Assembly: GCF_042686125.1 (NCBI RefSeq)
Contig: NZ_JBHUOV010000008.1
Span: forward strand, 1-64,000
DNA length: 64,000 bases
Source of the DNA: Oceanihabitans iliipiscarium
Lineage (GTDB): Bacteria > Bacteroidota > Bacteroidia > Flavobacteriales > Flavobacteriaceae
Direction of reading: 5' to 3'
Made by a program: the position numbers and the translations under genes. Of the stretch, positions 35,180-43,096 are shown piece after piece; positions within the stretch are counted from its first letter, which is position 1; each line of letters begins with the position of its first letter. The notes below the pieces were generated by a model that was not told the origin of the DNA, made no database searches, and saw nothing but the letters and a program-made list of their open reading frames with translations.

Positions 35180-36352
35180 ATGAATATAGGAATAATAGGA
35201 AGTGGAACCATGGGAAGTGGTATTGCACAAGTAGCTGCAACTGCTGGTTGTATAGTGAAATTATACGACACCAACCAAGTAGCATTAGATAAGGCAAAAG
35301 CAAGTCTTGAAAAAATCTTATCGCGTTTAATTGAAAAAGGACGTATTGATACTTCAGAAAAAGATAGAATTCAAAATAACATTTCTTATGTTAATAATTT
35401 AAAAGATTTATCTGATTCTAATTTAACTATTGAAGCCATTATTGAAAATTTGGACATTAAGAAAAAAGTCTTTTCAGAATTAGAAAGCTATGTCGCTGAC
35501 GATTGTATTATCGCATCAAACACCTCTAGTTTATCAATAGCATCCATCGCTGCAGCGCTTCAAAAACCAGAACGCTGTGTCGGAATTCACTTTTTCAACC
35601 CAGCGCCTTTAATGAAGTTGGTTGAGGTCATTCCTGCGATTCAAACATCTAAAGCGGTTCTTGAAAAATCAATCCAAACAATTTCAGATTGGAAGAAAGT
35701 CGTCGCTGTTGCTAAAGATACACCAGGGTTTATTGTCAATAGAGTCGCAAGACCATTCTATGGAGAAGCATTAAGAATTTATGAAGAAGGGATTGCTGAT
35801 TTTGCAACGATTGATAATGCGATGAAGACCGTGGGTGGATTTAGAATGGGACCATTTGAGTTGATGGATTTTATAGGAAACGACGTTAATTACATAGTCA
35901 CCGAAACAGTTTTTACAGCTTTTTATTTCGATCCTAGATACAAACCAAGTTTTACCCAAAAAAGATTTTCAGAAGCTGGTTATCTTGGAAGAAAATCTGG
36001 TAAAGGCTATTATGATTATGACGAAAATGGAAAGAGAGTTGATAATGATTCTGTCACGTCGAGCGCAGTCGAGACGTCGCTTTCGGAACAAATATTCAAT
36101 CGCGTATTGGTCATGCTTATTAATGAAGCCGCAGATGCCTTGTTCTTAAACATCGCATCAGCAGAAGATATCGATAACGCCATGACCAAAGGGGTTAATT
36201 ATCCAAAAGGCCTATTAGCTTGGGCAGACGAAAAAGGCATCGATTGGTGTGTTAATCAAATGGATAAACTATATAACGAATACCACGAAGATCGTTATCG
36301 CTGCAGTCCGCTATTACGCAAAATGAAAAAAGAAAACAAAACATTCTATTAA
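35180..36352 (+). CDS. paaH: 3-hydroxyacyl-CoA dehydrogenase PaaH
   Basis: 390 residues from the ATG at 35180, where the Rossmann motif GIIGSGTMGSGIAQVAA begins at once; upstream in-frame starts (35126, 35159) add non-homologous residues. NAD-binding domain, then SSNTSS-type ASNTSSLSIA, HFFNPAPLMKLVEV and two C-terminal 3HCDH domains. It oxidises 3-hydroxyadipyl-CoA. Shorter than E. coli PaaH (475). A family C palindrome is embedded in frame (36053-36078) and encodes VTSSAVETS (292-300) in the linker between the C-terminal domains. Its stop overlaps the paaI ATG by one base (TAATG). Confidence 0.93.
   Translation: MNIGIIGSGTMGSGIAQVAATAGCIVKLYDTNQVALDKAKASLEKILSRLIEKGRIDTSEKDRIQNNISYVNNLKDLSDSNLTIEAIIENLDIKKKVFSELESYVADDCIIASNTSSLSIASIAAALQKPERCVGIHFFNPAPLMKLVEVIPAIQTSKAVLEKSIQTISDWKKVVAVAKDTPGFIVNRVARPFYGEALRIYEEGIADFATIDNAMKTVGGFRMGPFELMDFIGNDVNYIVTETVFTAFYFDPRYKPSFTQKRFSEAGYLGRKSGKGYYDYDENGKRVDNDSVTSSAVETSLSEQIFNRVLVMLINEAADALFLNIASAEDIDNAMTKGVNYPKGLLAWADEKGIDWCVNQMDKLYNEYHEDRYRCSPLLRKMKKENKTFY
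36053..36078 (+). repeat. Palindromic repeat family C, copy inside paaH
   Basis: GTCACG head, TCGAGCGCAGTCGA core, GACGTC end. It is 26 bp and differs from the copy in the GSCFA gene mainly at paired outer positions, so the stem is kept. Confidence 0.8.
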
Positions 36353-36759
36353 TGAAAGGCGAAGCTATTCCATATAAAATGTTATCTCAGGATGCGTTCA
36401 GCCAATGGATGGGAATTGAGATTTTAGAATGTGAATTAGGGCGTTGTAAAGTCGCCATGACCATTAGAAAAGACATGCTCAACAGTATGAATTATGCACA
36501 TGGAGGTATTAGTTATACTTTAGCAGATACAGCTTTTGGTTTTGCTGCCAATACACATGGAAAATATGCAGTGTCTATTGAAACAAGTATTAATCATATT
36601 GAAGCTTTAAACGAAGGTGATTATTTGGTGGCAGAATCAGTCATAGAAAACGTAAAAAATAAATTAGGCTTCAATATTATTGAAGTCAAACGAGGAGATG
36701 AATTGGTCGCACTTTTTAAAGGTGTTGTTTATCGAACTCAAAAAGATTGGGAAGAATGA
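36352..36759 (+). CDS. paaI: Hotdog-fold acyl-CoA thioesterase PaaI
   Basis: 135 residues. Hotdog domain with MNYAHGGISYTLADTAFGFA, matching the HGG(x)xxxLAD catalytic/helix motif of PaaI, and ETSINHIEALNEGDYL. PaaI hydrolyses hydroxyphenylacetyl-CoA and similar CoA esters to rescue trapped CoA. It overlaps paaH by one base and the next gene by an ATGA, so it is clearly in the operon. Confidence 0.95.
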   Translation: MKGEAIPYKMLSQDAFSQWMGIEILECELGRCKVAMTIRKDMLNSMNYAHGGISYTLADTAFGFAANTHGKYAVSIETSINHIEALNEGDYLVAESVIENVKNKLGFNIIEVKRGDELVALFKGVVYRTQKDWEE

Positions 36760-37301
36760 AACAAAAAATCAAATTAAAGCCAGACAAATTAATGAGTGGG
36801 CTAGCTTTTGTAATCAGTCTTGCTACATTGTATGTGTTTTTTTATCAAACCTCATTAATTAAAAAGCAACAATATACAAGTGTGTTGCCATATTTTGAAA
36901 TTGGAAATACTCAATTAGGTGGTGATTATAGCTTCATTCTTGAAAATAATGGTATTGGACCTGGCTTTATAAATGAAATTAAAATTCATTATAAAGATAG
37001 TGTTTACAAAGGGTATGATATAAATGACTTTTATACTGAAGTCATTTTGAAACAAGATACTATTTTAAATTCCCAAAGTATATCACATTCTTCGATTAGA
37101 AAAGGAATGTTAATTACTGAAAAAGAGACTCGATATTTACTTCGATTAAAACAAGACGCTGAGAATTTTGACCAAAAGCATTTACGATTAAGGGATTGGT
37201 TAAACAAAAGAATTAAGATAGAGATTACTTATTCTTCCATTTATGATGAACAATGGAAGATTATTTTTCCAGAAACATTATCACCAATAAAACTAAATTA
37301 A
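36756..37301 (+). CDS. Unknown single-pass membrane protein inside the paa operon
   Basis: 181 residues from the ATG at 36756, which overlaps the paaI stop as ATGA; an in-frame TTG nine bases earlier is less likely. A basic N-terminus (KQKIKLKPDK) is followed by one membrane helix (GLAFVISLATLYVFFY, about 14-32) and a soluble domain with alternating beta strands (YSFILENNGIGPGFINEIKI, YSSIYDEQWKII). I do not recognise the family. It is not part of the canonical phenylacetate pathway, yet it is tightly packed: the paaJ TTG start follows after 1 bp. Topology and role are unknown. Confidence 0.85.
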   Translation: MKQKIKLKPDKLMSGLAFVISLATLYVFFYQTSLIKKQQYTSVLPYFEIGNTQLGGDYSFILENNGIGPGFINEIKIHYKDSVYKGYDINDFYTEVILKQDTILNSQSISHSSIRKGMLITEKETRYLLRLKQDAENFDQKHLRLRDWLNKRIKIEITYSSIYDEQWKIIFPETLSPIKLN

Positions 37302-37302
37302 A

Positions 37303-38511
37303 TTGAAAGAAGCATACATCATAGACGGAGTAAGAACTCCAATAGGAAACTACAAAGGCACATTATCTGCTGTTCGCACAGACGATTTAGGTGCATTGGT
37401 CATTTCAGAAATTGTAAAACGTAATCCAAGCATTCCAAAAGTAGCTTACGACGATGTCATTATGGGCTGCGCCAACCAAGCTGGTGAAGATAATCGTAAC
37501 GTTGCAAGAATGTCCTCTTTATTAGCAGGATTGCCATTTACAGTGCCTGGTGAAACCGTGAATCGCTTATGCAGTTCTGGGTTATCCGCAATTATTCATG
37601 CCAATCGTGCTATTAAAGCTGGTGATGGTGATCTTTTTATTTCAGGTGGCGTAGAGAATATGACACGTGGCCCTTACGTTATTGCAAAACCTTCAACGGG
37701 ATTTGGAGGTGATTCAAAAATGTATGATTCTACTTTTGGATGGCGTTTTATCAACCCAAAAATGCAAGAGTTATATGGTACAGATGGTATGGGGAATACT
37801 GCTGAAAACTTAGTAGAGAAGTATAATATTTCCAGAGAAGACCAAGATCAATTTGCATATTGGAGTCAAATGAAAGCGACTAGAGCACAAGAAAACGGAC
37901 GCTTAGCAAAAGAAATTGTCACAGTTGAAATTCAGCAACGTAAGAAAGACCCAATTCAATTTTCAAAAGATGAGTTCGTCAAACCAACAACATCTCTTGA
38001 AGTTTTAGGAAAATTAAGAGCAGCCTTTAAAAAAGAAGGAGGAAGTGTAACGGCAGGAAATTCATCAGGATTAAATGATGGTGCTGCTGCAACTATCATT
38101 GCTTCTGAAGATGCGGTTAAAAAATATAATCTAAAACCATTAGCTAGAATAGTAAGTTCTGCTGTGGTTGGTGTAGAGCCAAGAATCATGGGTATTGGTC
38201 CAGTCGAGGCGTCAAATAAAGCTCTGGCTAAAGCTGGATTAACCATGAATGATATAGATATCATAGAGCTTAATGAAGCCTTTGCAGCTCAAGCTTTGGC
38301 GTGTACTAGAGCGTGGGGAATTGCAGACGATGACCCAAGATTAAATCCAAATGGAGGTTCAATTGCAATTGGTCATCCACTAGGAGTGACAGGTGCACGT
38401 ATAGCACTTTCGGCAGCTATAGAGCTACAAGAACAAAATAAGCAGTATGCATTAATTACCATGTGTATTGGAGTCGGACAAGGATATGCAGCAATTATAG
38501 AACGCGTTTAA
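37303..38511 (+). CDS. paaJ: 3-oxoadipyl-CoA thiolase PaaJ
   Basis: 402 residues starting with TTG at 37303; the N-terminus MKEAYIIDGVRTPIGNY is exactly that of the family, so TTG is well supported. Thiolase active site: nucleophile Cys90 in NRLCSSGLSAI, NEAFAAQ, the base His in GGSIAIGHPLGVTGAR, and Cys388 in CIGVGQGYA. It cleaves 3-oxoadipyl-CoA (and the dehydrosuberyl intermediate) to acetyl-CoA and shorter acyl-CoA. It starts 1 bp after the preceding gene and ends 2 bp before paaZ. Confidence 0.95.
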   Translation: MKEAYIIDGVRTPIGNYKGTLSAVRTDDLGALVISEIVKRNPSIPKVAYDDVIMGCANQAGEDNRNVARMSSLLAGLPFTVPGETVNRLCSSGLSAIIHANRAIKAGDGDLFISGGVENMTRGPYVIAKPSTGFGGDSKMYDSTFGWRFINPKMQELYGTDGMGNTAENLVEKYNISREDQDQFAYWSQMKATRAQENGRLAKEIVTVEIQQRKKDPIQFSKDEFVKPTTSLEVLGKLRAAFKKEGGSVTAGNSSGLNDGAAATIIASEDAVKKYNLKPLARIVSSAVVGVEPRIMGIGPVEASNKALAKAGLTMNDIDIIELNEAFAAQALACTRAWGIADDDPRLNPNGGSIAIGHPLGVTGARIALSAAIELQEQNKQYALITMCIGVGQGYAAIIERV

Positions 38512-38513
38512 TT

Positions 38514-41012
38514 ATGAAAAAAGTAGAACATTATGTCCAAGGAAACTGGACAACAGGAAAAGAAGAAGGAATACCAATATTAGATGCTGTAACAGGAGAA
38601 GCATTTACTAGTGTTGCTATTGAAGGTCTAGATGTTCCAGAAATTCTTCAGTATGGAAGAACAACAGGAGGTGATGTCCTTCGTAAAATGACGTTTCAAG
38701 AGCGTGGAAATATGCTTAAAAAACTAGCATTTTATCTGATTAAAAAGAAAGCTGCTTTTTATGAATTAAGCTATAGAACAGGAGCGACCAAAATTGACAG
38801 TTGGATTGATATTGAAGGAGGTTTCGGAAACCTTTTCGCTAACGCATCTCTTAGAAAATTATTCCCTAACCAATCGTACCACGTAGAAGGTGATGCTATC
38901 GATTTATCTCGTGGCGGACGCTTTATGGCGCATCATATTATGGTACCCAAAAGAGGAGTTGCTGTGCATATTAATGCCTTTAACTTTCCAGTTTGGGGCA
39001 TGCTTGAAAAATGTGCAGTCAATTGGATGGCTGGAGTGCCTGCTGTAGTTTTACCAGCACCTTCTTCAGCATATTTAGCTGAAGCTGTTGCTAGAGAAAT
39101 TATTGCTTCAGGAATTTTACCTGAAGGCGCTTTACAAATCATCAACGGAACGGTTAAAACCATTTTAGATACTGTCGAATCTCAGGATGTAATCACATTT
39201 ACTGGATCTGCTGCTACAGGCAGATTGTTAAAAGCTCACCCAAGGCTTATTCAAGAATCTGTACCTTTTACTATGGAAGCCGATTCGTTAAACGCCTCAA
39301 TTTTAGGAGAAGATGCCGTGCCTGGAACACCAGAGTTTGATCTTTTTATTAAAGAAGTTCGAAAAGAAATGACTGTTAAAGCTGGACAAAAATGTACAGC
39401 AATCCGAAGAATAATTGTTCCTGAAAAACTAGTTGAAGATGTTCAGATATCTTTAGGTAAAGCATTAGATAAAGTAACAATAGGCGATCCAAGATTAAAA
39501 GAGGTAAGAATGGGCTCTTTAGTGAGTCATCAACAAGTTGAAGCTGTTAGAAATTCGGTAAATGATTTAGCTAAAGAAGCAAAAATTGTATATGGTAATT
39601 TAGATAGTATAGAAACAATTGGTGCTGATGCTAAAAAGGGTGCATTTATTAGCCCTATTTTATTACGAGCAGATCATCCATTCCAAAATACTATTATTCA
39701 TGAACGTGAAGCTTTTGGTCCTGTAAGTACCATTATGCCATATAAAAACTTAGATGAAGCCATTCAACTTGCACAAATGGGTAAAGGGTCTTTAGTATCA
39801 TCAATTGCGACTAATGACGATAAGATTGCGAAAGATTATGTCGTTAATGCAGCATCTCATCATGGAAGAATTCTAGTGCTTAACAGAGAAAGCGCTAAAG
39901 AAAGTACAGGTCATGGTTCACCTTTACCAAGTTTAGTACATGGCGGACCAGGACGAGCAGGAGGTGGAGAAGAAATGGGAGGGATGCGAGGCATCAAACA
40001 CTATTTACAGCGCACAGCAATTCAAGGTTCTCCAACTACGATTACTGAAATTACTGGTATTTATCAACCCAATGCAAAATATAAAGAAGCAGAACAACAT
40101 CCATTTAAATACCATTGGGAAGACATCCAATCTGGAATGTCAATGAAAACGCATAAGCGTACAATTACAGATTCTGATATTATAAGTTTCGCAAATGTGA
40201 CTTGGGATCATTTCTATGCGCATACAGATATCACATCACTAGATGGGAGTATTTTTGAAAAAAGAACAGCACATGGCTATTTTATTATTTCAGCTGCAGC
40301 AGGATTGTTTGTGTACCCAAATAAAGGACCTGTCTCTGCAAATTACGGGTTAGAAGACTGTAGGTTCTTACGTCCATTGTATCATAATGATACCATTTAT
40401 GTGCGATTGACATGTAAACAAAAAGTAGATCGCGATGTTGCATCTGCAGAGCATCCTAGTGGTATTGTGAAATGGTTTGCTGAAATATTTGATGCAGACG
40501 ACGAACTGGTCGCATTAGCTACTGTACTAACGATGGTACAAAAGAAACAGACAACTTTAGTCGAAATGACTGAAGATAAAATTCAAGACTGTTTAAATAA
40601 GCTTTCTGAGGATACTAAACCGAGTTGGGGAATAATGACACCTCAACATATGATAGAGCATTTAGAATATACTTACCGAATTGCTTCGGGAGAGATTCAA
40701 GATTTTGAAGTGGCTACACCAGAAAACATTTTAGAGAAAGTTCATAATAGCTTATACAACTACAAACCGTTTCCTAAAGAATCACATTTTCCACAACTTA
40801 AGAAAGGCGAACTAGCAGATTTACAGTACGATAGTTTGGCAGAAGCTATTTCGAAATTTGTAGAAGCAAGACAAGAATATTTAGACTATTTTAAAGAACA
40901 TCCTGAAGCTAAATTAAAGAATTTAGTTTTTGGTGAATTAAACAAATATGAATCATACTTATTAGAACGTAAACATTTAAATCATCATTTTAACCAATTC
41001 GGATTATTATAA
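38514..41012 (+). CDS. paaZ: Bifunctional oxepin-CoA hydrolase/aldehyde dehydrogenase PaaZ with C-terminal DinB-like domain
   Basis: 832 residues from the ATG at 38514 (MKKVEHYVQGNWTTG); an earlier in-frame ATG at 38463 lies within paaJ. An ALDH domain (to about 515) has the catalytic Cys in AGQKCTAIRR (about 294) and Glu in TMEADS (about 257). A MaoC-type (R)-hydratase domain (about 530-675) has the Asp/His pair in TWDHFYAHTDI. The last 150 residues (from about 684) resemble the DinB/DUF1569 fold, with WGIMTPQHMIEHLEY and HLNHHFNQFGLL giving a possible His metal site; E. coli PaaZ (681 residues) lacks this. It opens the oxepin ring and oxidises the resulting aldehyde. Confidence 0.95.
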   Translation: MKKVEHYVQGNWTTGKEEGIPILDAVTGEAFTSVAIEGLDVPEILQYGRTTGGDVLRKMTFQERGNMLKKLAFYLIKKKAAFYELSYRTGATKIDSWIDIEGGFGNLFANASLRKLFPNQSYHVEGDAIDLSRGGRFMAHHIMVPKRGVAVHINAFNFPVWGMLEKCAVNWMAGVPAVVLPAPSSAYLAEAVAREIIASGILPEGALQIINGTVKTILDTVESQDVITFTGSAATGRLLKAHPRLIQESVPFTMEADSLNASILGEDAVPGTPEFDLFIKEVRKEMTVKAGQKCTAIRRIIVPEKLVEDVQISLGKALDKVTIGDPRLKEVRMGSLVSHQQVEAVRNSVNDLAKEAKIVYGNLDSIETIGADAKKGAFISPILLRADHPFQNTIIHEREAFGPVSTIMPYKNLDEAIQLAQMGKGSLVSSIATNDDKIAKDYVVNAASHHGRILVLNRESAKESTGHGSPLPSLVHGGPGRAGGGEEMGGMRGIKHYLQRTAIQGSPTTITEITGIYQPNAKYKEAEQHPFKYHWEDIQSGMSMKTHKRTITDSDIISFANVTWDHFYAHTDITSLDGSIFEKRTAHGYFIISAAAGLFVYPNKGPVSANYGLEDCRFLRPLYHNDTIYVRLTCKQKVDRDVASAEHPSGIVKWFAEIFDADDELVALATVLTMVQKKQTTLVEMTEDKIQDCLNKLSEDTKPSWGIMTPQHMIEHLEYTYRIASGEIQDFEVATPENILEKVHNSLYNYKPFPKESHFPQLKKGELADLQYDSLAEAISKFVEARQEYLDYFKEHPEAKLKNLVFGELNKYESYLLERKHLNHHFNQFGLL

Positions 41013-41017
41013 AAACT

Positions 41018-41767
41018 ATGGAACCATACGTAAAACTAACCAATAAGAATAGTGTAGGCTATATTGAATTTTTTCATCCAGCACATAATTCATTACCTGG
41101 AAATTTATTGTCAGAATTAGCTCGATCGATTACAAATGCTGGAGAAGATGAAAGTATAAAAGTAATAGTCCTAAAAAGTGGAGGTGATCGCACATTTTGT
41201 GCTGGCGCAAGCTTTGAAGAATTAGTGTCTATTAATGATGACGAAACAGGGAAAATATTTTTCTCAGGATTCGCTAATGTAATTAATGCCATGCGTAAAT
41301 GTCCAAAGTTTATTATTGGTCGAGTCCAAGGTAAAACAGTAGGAGGAGGCGTAGGTTTAGCATCGGCAACAGATTATTGCATGGCAACAAAGTTTGCGTC
41401 AATAAAACTAAGCGAACTCAATGTTGGTATTGGTCCTTTTGTAGTAGGTCCAGCAGTACAACGTAAATTAGGTCTGAGTGCTATGTCTCAAATAGCTATT
41501 GATGCCAATACATTTTATTCAGCAGAATGGGCTAAAAATAAAGGCTTATTTACTGAAGTATATGAAACAACTGAAGCTTTAGACGAAGCAGTAGTAGCGT
41601 TTGCTAAAAATTTATGTGCCTATAATCCAAAAGCGATGAGCGAAATGAAAACCATGTTTTGGAGAGGTACAGAAGATTGGGATCAGTTACTTATCCAACG
41701 TGCAAAAATTAGCGGACGGTTAGTTCTTTCTGAATTCACAAAAGATAAATTACAATCCTATAAATAA
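41018..41767 (+). CDS. paaF: Enoyl-CoA hydratase family protein, probable PaaF
   Basis: 249 residues, crotonase fold. Oxyanion-hole segments DRTFCAGASFEEL (about 57-69) and GKTVGGGVGLASATDYCMA; ELNVGIGPFVVGPAV replaces the usual hydratase Glu-Pro-Gly region, so the second catalytic acid is not obvious. By position and fold it is the best candidate for 2,3-dehydroadipyl-CoA hydratase (PaaF), the one pathway step not otherwise filled. It follows paaZ by 5 bp and shares one base with the next gene (TAAATAATG context). Confidence 0.8.
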   Translation: MEPYVKLTNKNSVGYIEFFHPAHNSLPGNLLSELARSITNAGEDESIKVIVLKSGGDRTFCAGASFEELVSINDDETGKIFFSGFANVINAMRKCPKFIIGRVQGKTVGGGVGLASATDYCMATKFASIKLSELNVGIGPFVVGPAVQRKLGLSAMSQIAIDANTFYSAEWAKNKGLFTEVYETTEALDEAVVAFAKNLCAYNPKAMSEMKTMFWRGTEDWDQLLIQRAKISGRLVLSEFTKDKLQSYK

Positions 41768-42363
41768 TGGTTTATTCTTTTAAAGGTTATACACCAGTCA
41801 TTCATCAAAGTAGCTTTATTCACCCTTTGGCTGCTGTAACTGGTAATGTTATCATTGGCAGAAACTGCTATATTGGTCCAGGCGCAGCCATTCGAGGAGA
41901 TTGGGGACAAATCATTTTAGAAGATGGTGTTAATGTCCAAGAAAATTGTACAATTCATATGTTTCCTGGAAAATCAATAACTTTAAAAGAAAGTGCACAT
42001 ATTGGTCATGGTGCCATTATTCATGGTGCTAATATTGGTGTCAATGTGCTTGTTGGAATGAATACAGTCATTATGGATGATGCCAACATAGGTGACGAAA
42101 GTATTGTTGGTGCAATGGCATTTATAAAAGCCGAAACAATCATCCCTAAACGTAGTTTAGTTGTAGGGAACCCAGCAAAAGTGGTTAAAGAAGTTAGTGA
42201 CGAAATGATTGCTTGGAAAACAAAAGGCACGCAATTGTATCAACAATTACCAGCCGATTGCCATGAAAGTTTAAAAGAGGTCGAGCCTTTAAGAGAGGTG
42301 CCTCAAAATATGAAAATGCAGGAAGATGTTTATAAAACACTTCGGGATTTTATGAAGAAGTAG
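41767..42363 (+). CDS. paaY: Left-handed beta-helix protein PaaY (gamma-carbonic-anhydrase-like thioesterase)
   Basis: 198 residues. Hexapeptide-repeat beta helix (VTGNVIIGRNCYIGPGAAIR ... HIGHGAIIHGANIGVNVLVG) with the His ligands in NCTIHMFPG and IGHGAIIHG, and a C-terminal helical tail. PaaY hydrolyses a dead-end CoA ester formed from ring-opened intermediates. It starts on the last base of the paaF stop. It is the last recognisable paa gene; a repeat-rich 338-bp stretch follows. Confidence 0.92.
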   Translation: MVYSFKGYTPVIHQSSFIHPLAAVTGNVIIGRNCYIGPGAAIRGDWGQIILEDGVNVQENCTIHMFPGKSITLKESAHIGHGAIIHGANIGVNVLVGMNTVIMDDANIGDESIVGAMAFIKAETIIPKRSLVVGNPAKVVKEVSDEMIAWKTKGTQLYQQLPADCHESLKEVEPLREVPQNMKMQEDVYKTLRDFMKK

Positions 42364-42365
42364 TT

Positions 42366-42446
42366 GGGCGTTACCACAAGGGTCGCGCTTTTCACTATAT
42401 CTTTTTTAAAAAAAATAAAAAAGGATGCCGTTTCAATCGCTAACGC
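42366..42446 (+). repeat. Dispersed element family A, copy 3
   Basis: GGGCGTTACC at the left, GGATGCCG and CAATCGCTAACGC at the right, A/T-rich centre; 81 bp. It shares ends and internal blocks with copies at 31073 and 33961. Confidence 0.8.
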
Positions 42447-42493
42447 AGATTACGGTTATAGTTAACAGAATAACAAACATTAAAAAAGCGAGT

Positions 42494-42520
42494 TGTCATT
42501 ATACTATTGATGCGAAATCT
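42494..42520 (+). repeat. Decayed family B hairpin
   Basis: The GTCATTATACTATTGATGCG stretch keeps the GTCAT head and TTGATGCG half of other copies but has poor pairing. Confidence 0.4.
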
Positions 42521-42553
42521 ATTAAGATAAAAAGTTAAAGAAGGTCAAAATTT

Positions 42554-42664
42554 GAATTTAAACTATAAAAAGTTTAGAAATGAAAGATAAACAGATTCCT
42601 GCCTACGCAGGAAATTATGAATTTAAAATGCCCAAACTGGGTGAGAGTATCACAGAAGCAGCCA
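42554..42664 (+). repeat. Direct duplication, left copy (111 bp)
   Basis: Identical to 42986-43096 except for A/T at 42569 versus 43001, at an offset of 432 bp. It contains a family B hairpin (42593-42613) and the first 85 coding bases of the E2 gene. Confidence 0.92.
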
Positions 42665-42702
42665 ACTTCCTGCGCAGGCAGGAATCTCATTATAAAATGT
42701 AA
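42580..42702 (+). pseudogene. Truncated E2 leader ORF created by the duplication
   Basis: A 40-codon ORF repeating the first 28 codons of the E2 gene (MKDKQIPAYAG ... ITEAA), then running into the inserted unit (NFLRRQESHYKM) and ending in TAA. Its stop overlaps the ATG of the GIY-YIG gene (TAATG). It holds only the start of a lipoyl domain, without the lipoyl lysine, so no E2 function is possible; a role as a coupling leader is conceivable. Confidence 0.75.
42667..42687 (+). repeat. Left inverted hairpin of the GIY-YIG unit (family B)
   Basis: TTCCTGC-GCAG-GCAGGAA core followed by TCT. It is the inverse of 43025-43045 with one difference, and lies 14 bp before the nuclease ATG. Confidence 0.85.
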
Positions 42703-43022
42703 TGCAATTTTGGTATATATACATAATGACAAATAAACCCAATGGAACTATTTATATTGGAATAACAAACGAAATTCAAGAAAGAATAAAAGAGCATAAG
42801 TTGAAAATTAGGCCAAAATCATTTACTGCTAAATACAATTGTGACAAACTGGTTTATTTTGAAGAGTATAGTAATGACAAAGATGCTTTAATTAGAGAAA
42901 GACAAATGAAAAAGTGGAAAAGAGAATGGAAAATCAAATTAATAGAAGATATGAATCCAAGTTGGACAGATATATCAATAAACTGGAATTTAAACTATAA
43001 TAAGTTTAGAAATGAAAGATAA
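42702..43022 (+). CDS. Small GIY-YIG nuclease domain protein
   Basis: 106 residues forming a single GIY-YIG domain: YIYIM (5-9) and YIGIT (18-22) for the two signature strands, Arg28 in NEIQERIKEH, and Glu54/55 in VYFEEY, then a basic AL-IRERQMKKWKREWK helix; the catalytic set looks complete. This is the stand-alone type often present in many copies in Flavobacteriaceae. Its ATG overlaps the stop of the truncated E2 leader, and its last codons overlap the E2 start, so three reading frames are chained. The C-terminal 11 residues come from the duplicated block. Its natural substrate is unknown; the flanking hairpins are the obvious candidates. Confidence 0.92.
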   Translation: MQFWYIYIMTNKPNGTIYIGITNEIQERIKEHKLKIRPKSFTAKYNCDKLVYFEEYSNDKDALIRERQMKKWKREWKIKLIEDMNPSWTDISINWNLNYNKFRNER

Positions 43023-43096
43023 ACAGATTCCTGCCTACGCAGGAAATTATGAATTTAAAATGCCCAAACTGGGTGAGAGTATCACAGAAGCAGCCA
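42986..43096 (+). repeat. Direct duplication, right copy (111 bp)
   Basis: This copy supplies the end of the nuclease gene, the right inverted hairpin (43025-43045) and the functional start of the E2 gene. Confidence 0.92.

Larger units (their letters stand above)
42364..42701. other. Repeat-packed region between paaY and the GIY-YIG gene
   Basis: It contains element A copy 3 (42366-42446), a decayed family B hairpin (42494-42520), the left copy of the 111-bp direct duplication (42554-42664) with its own hairpin (42593-42613), and the left inverted hairpin of the GIY-YIG unit (42667-42687). A truncated E2 leader ORF starts at 42580. Confidence 0.8.
42665..43096 (+). mobile_element. Candidate GIY-YIG mobile unit with terminal inverted hairpins
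   Basis: The 432-bp inserted unit comprises 321 unique bp plus the right copy of the 111-bp duplication. Near-identical 21-bp inverted ends (42667-42687 and 43025-43045, one mismatch), each itself a TTCCTGC/GCAGGAA hairpin, flank a single ORF for a GIY-YIG nuclease. The layout suggests movement or duplication linked to the nuclease; mobility is inferred, not shown. Confidence 0.6.

Noticed and set aside
42366..42446. Riboswitch or structured leader for the downstream operon
   Set aside because: Related sequences occur at two other spacers with different neighbours, so a dispersed repeat explains it better.
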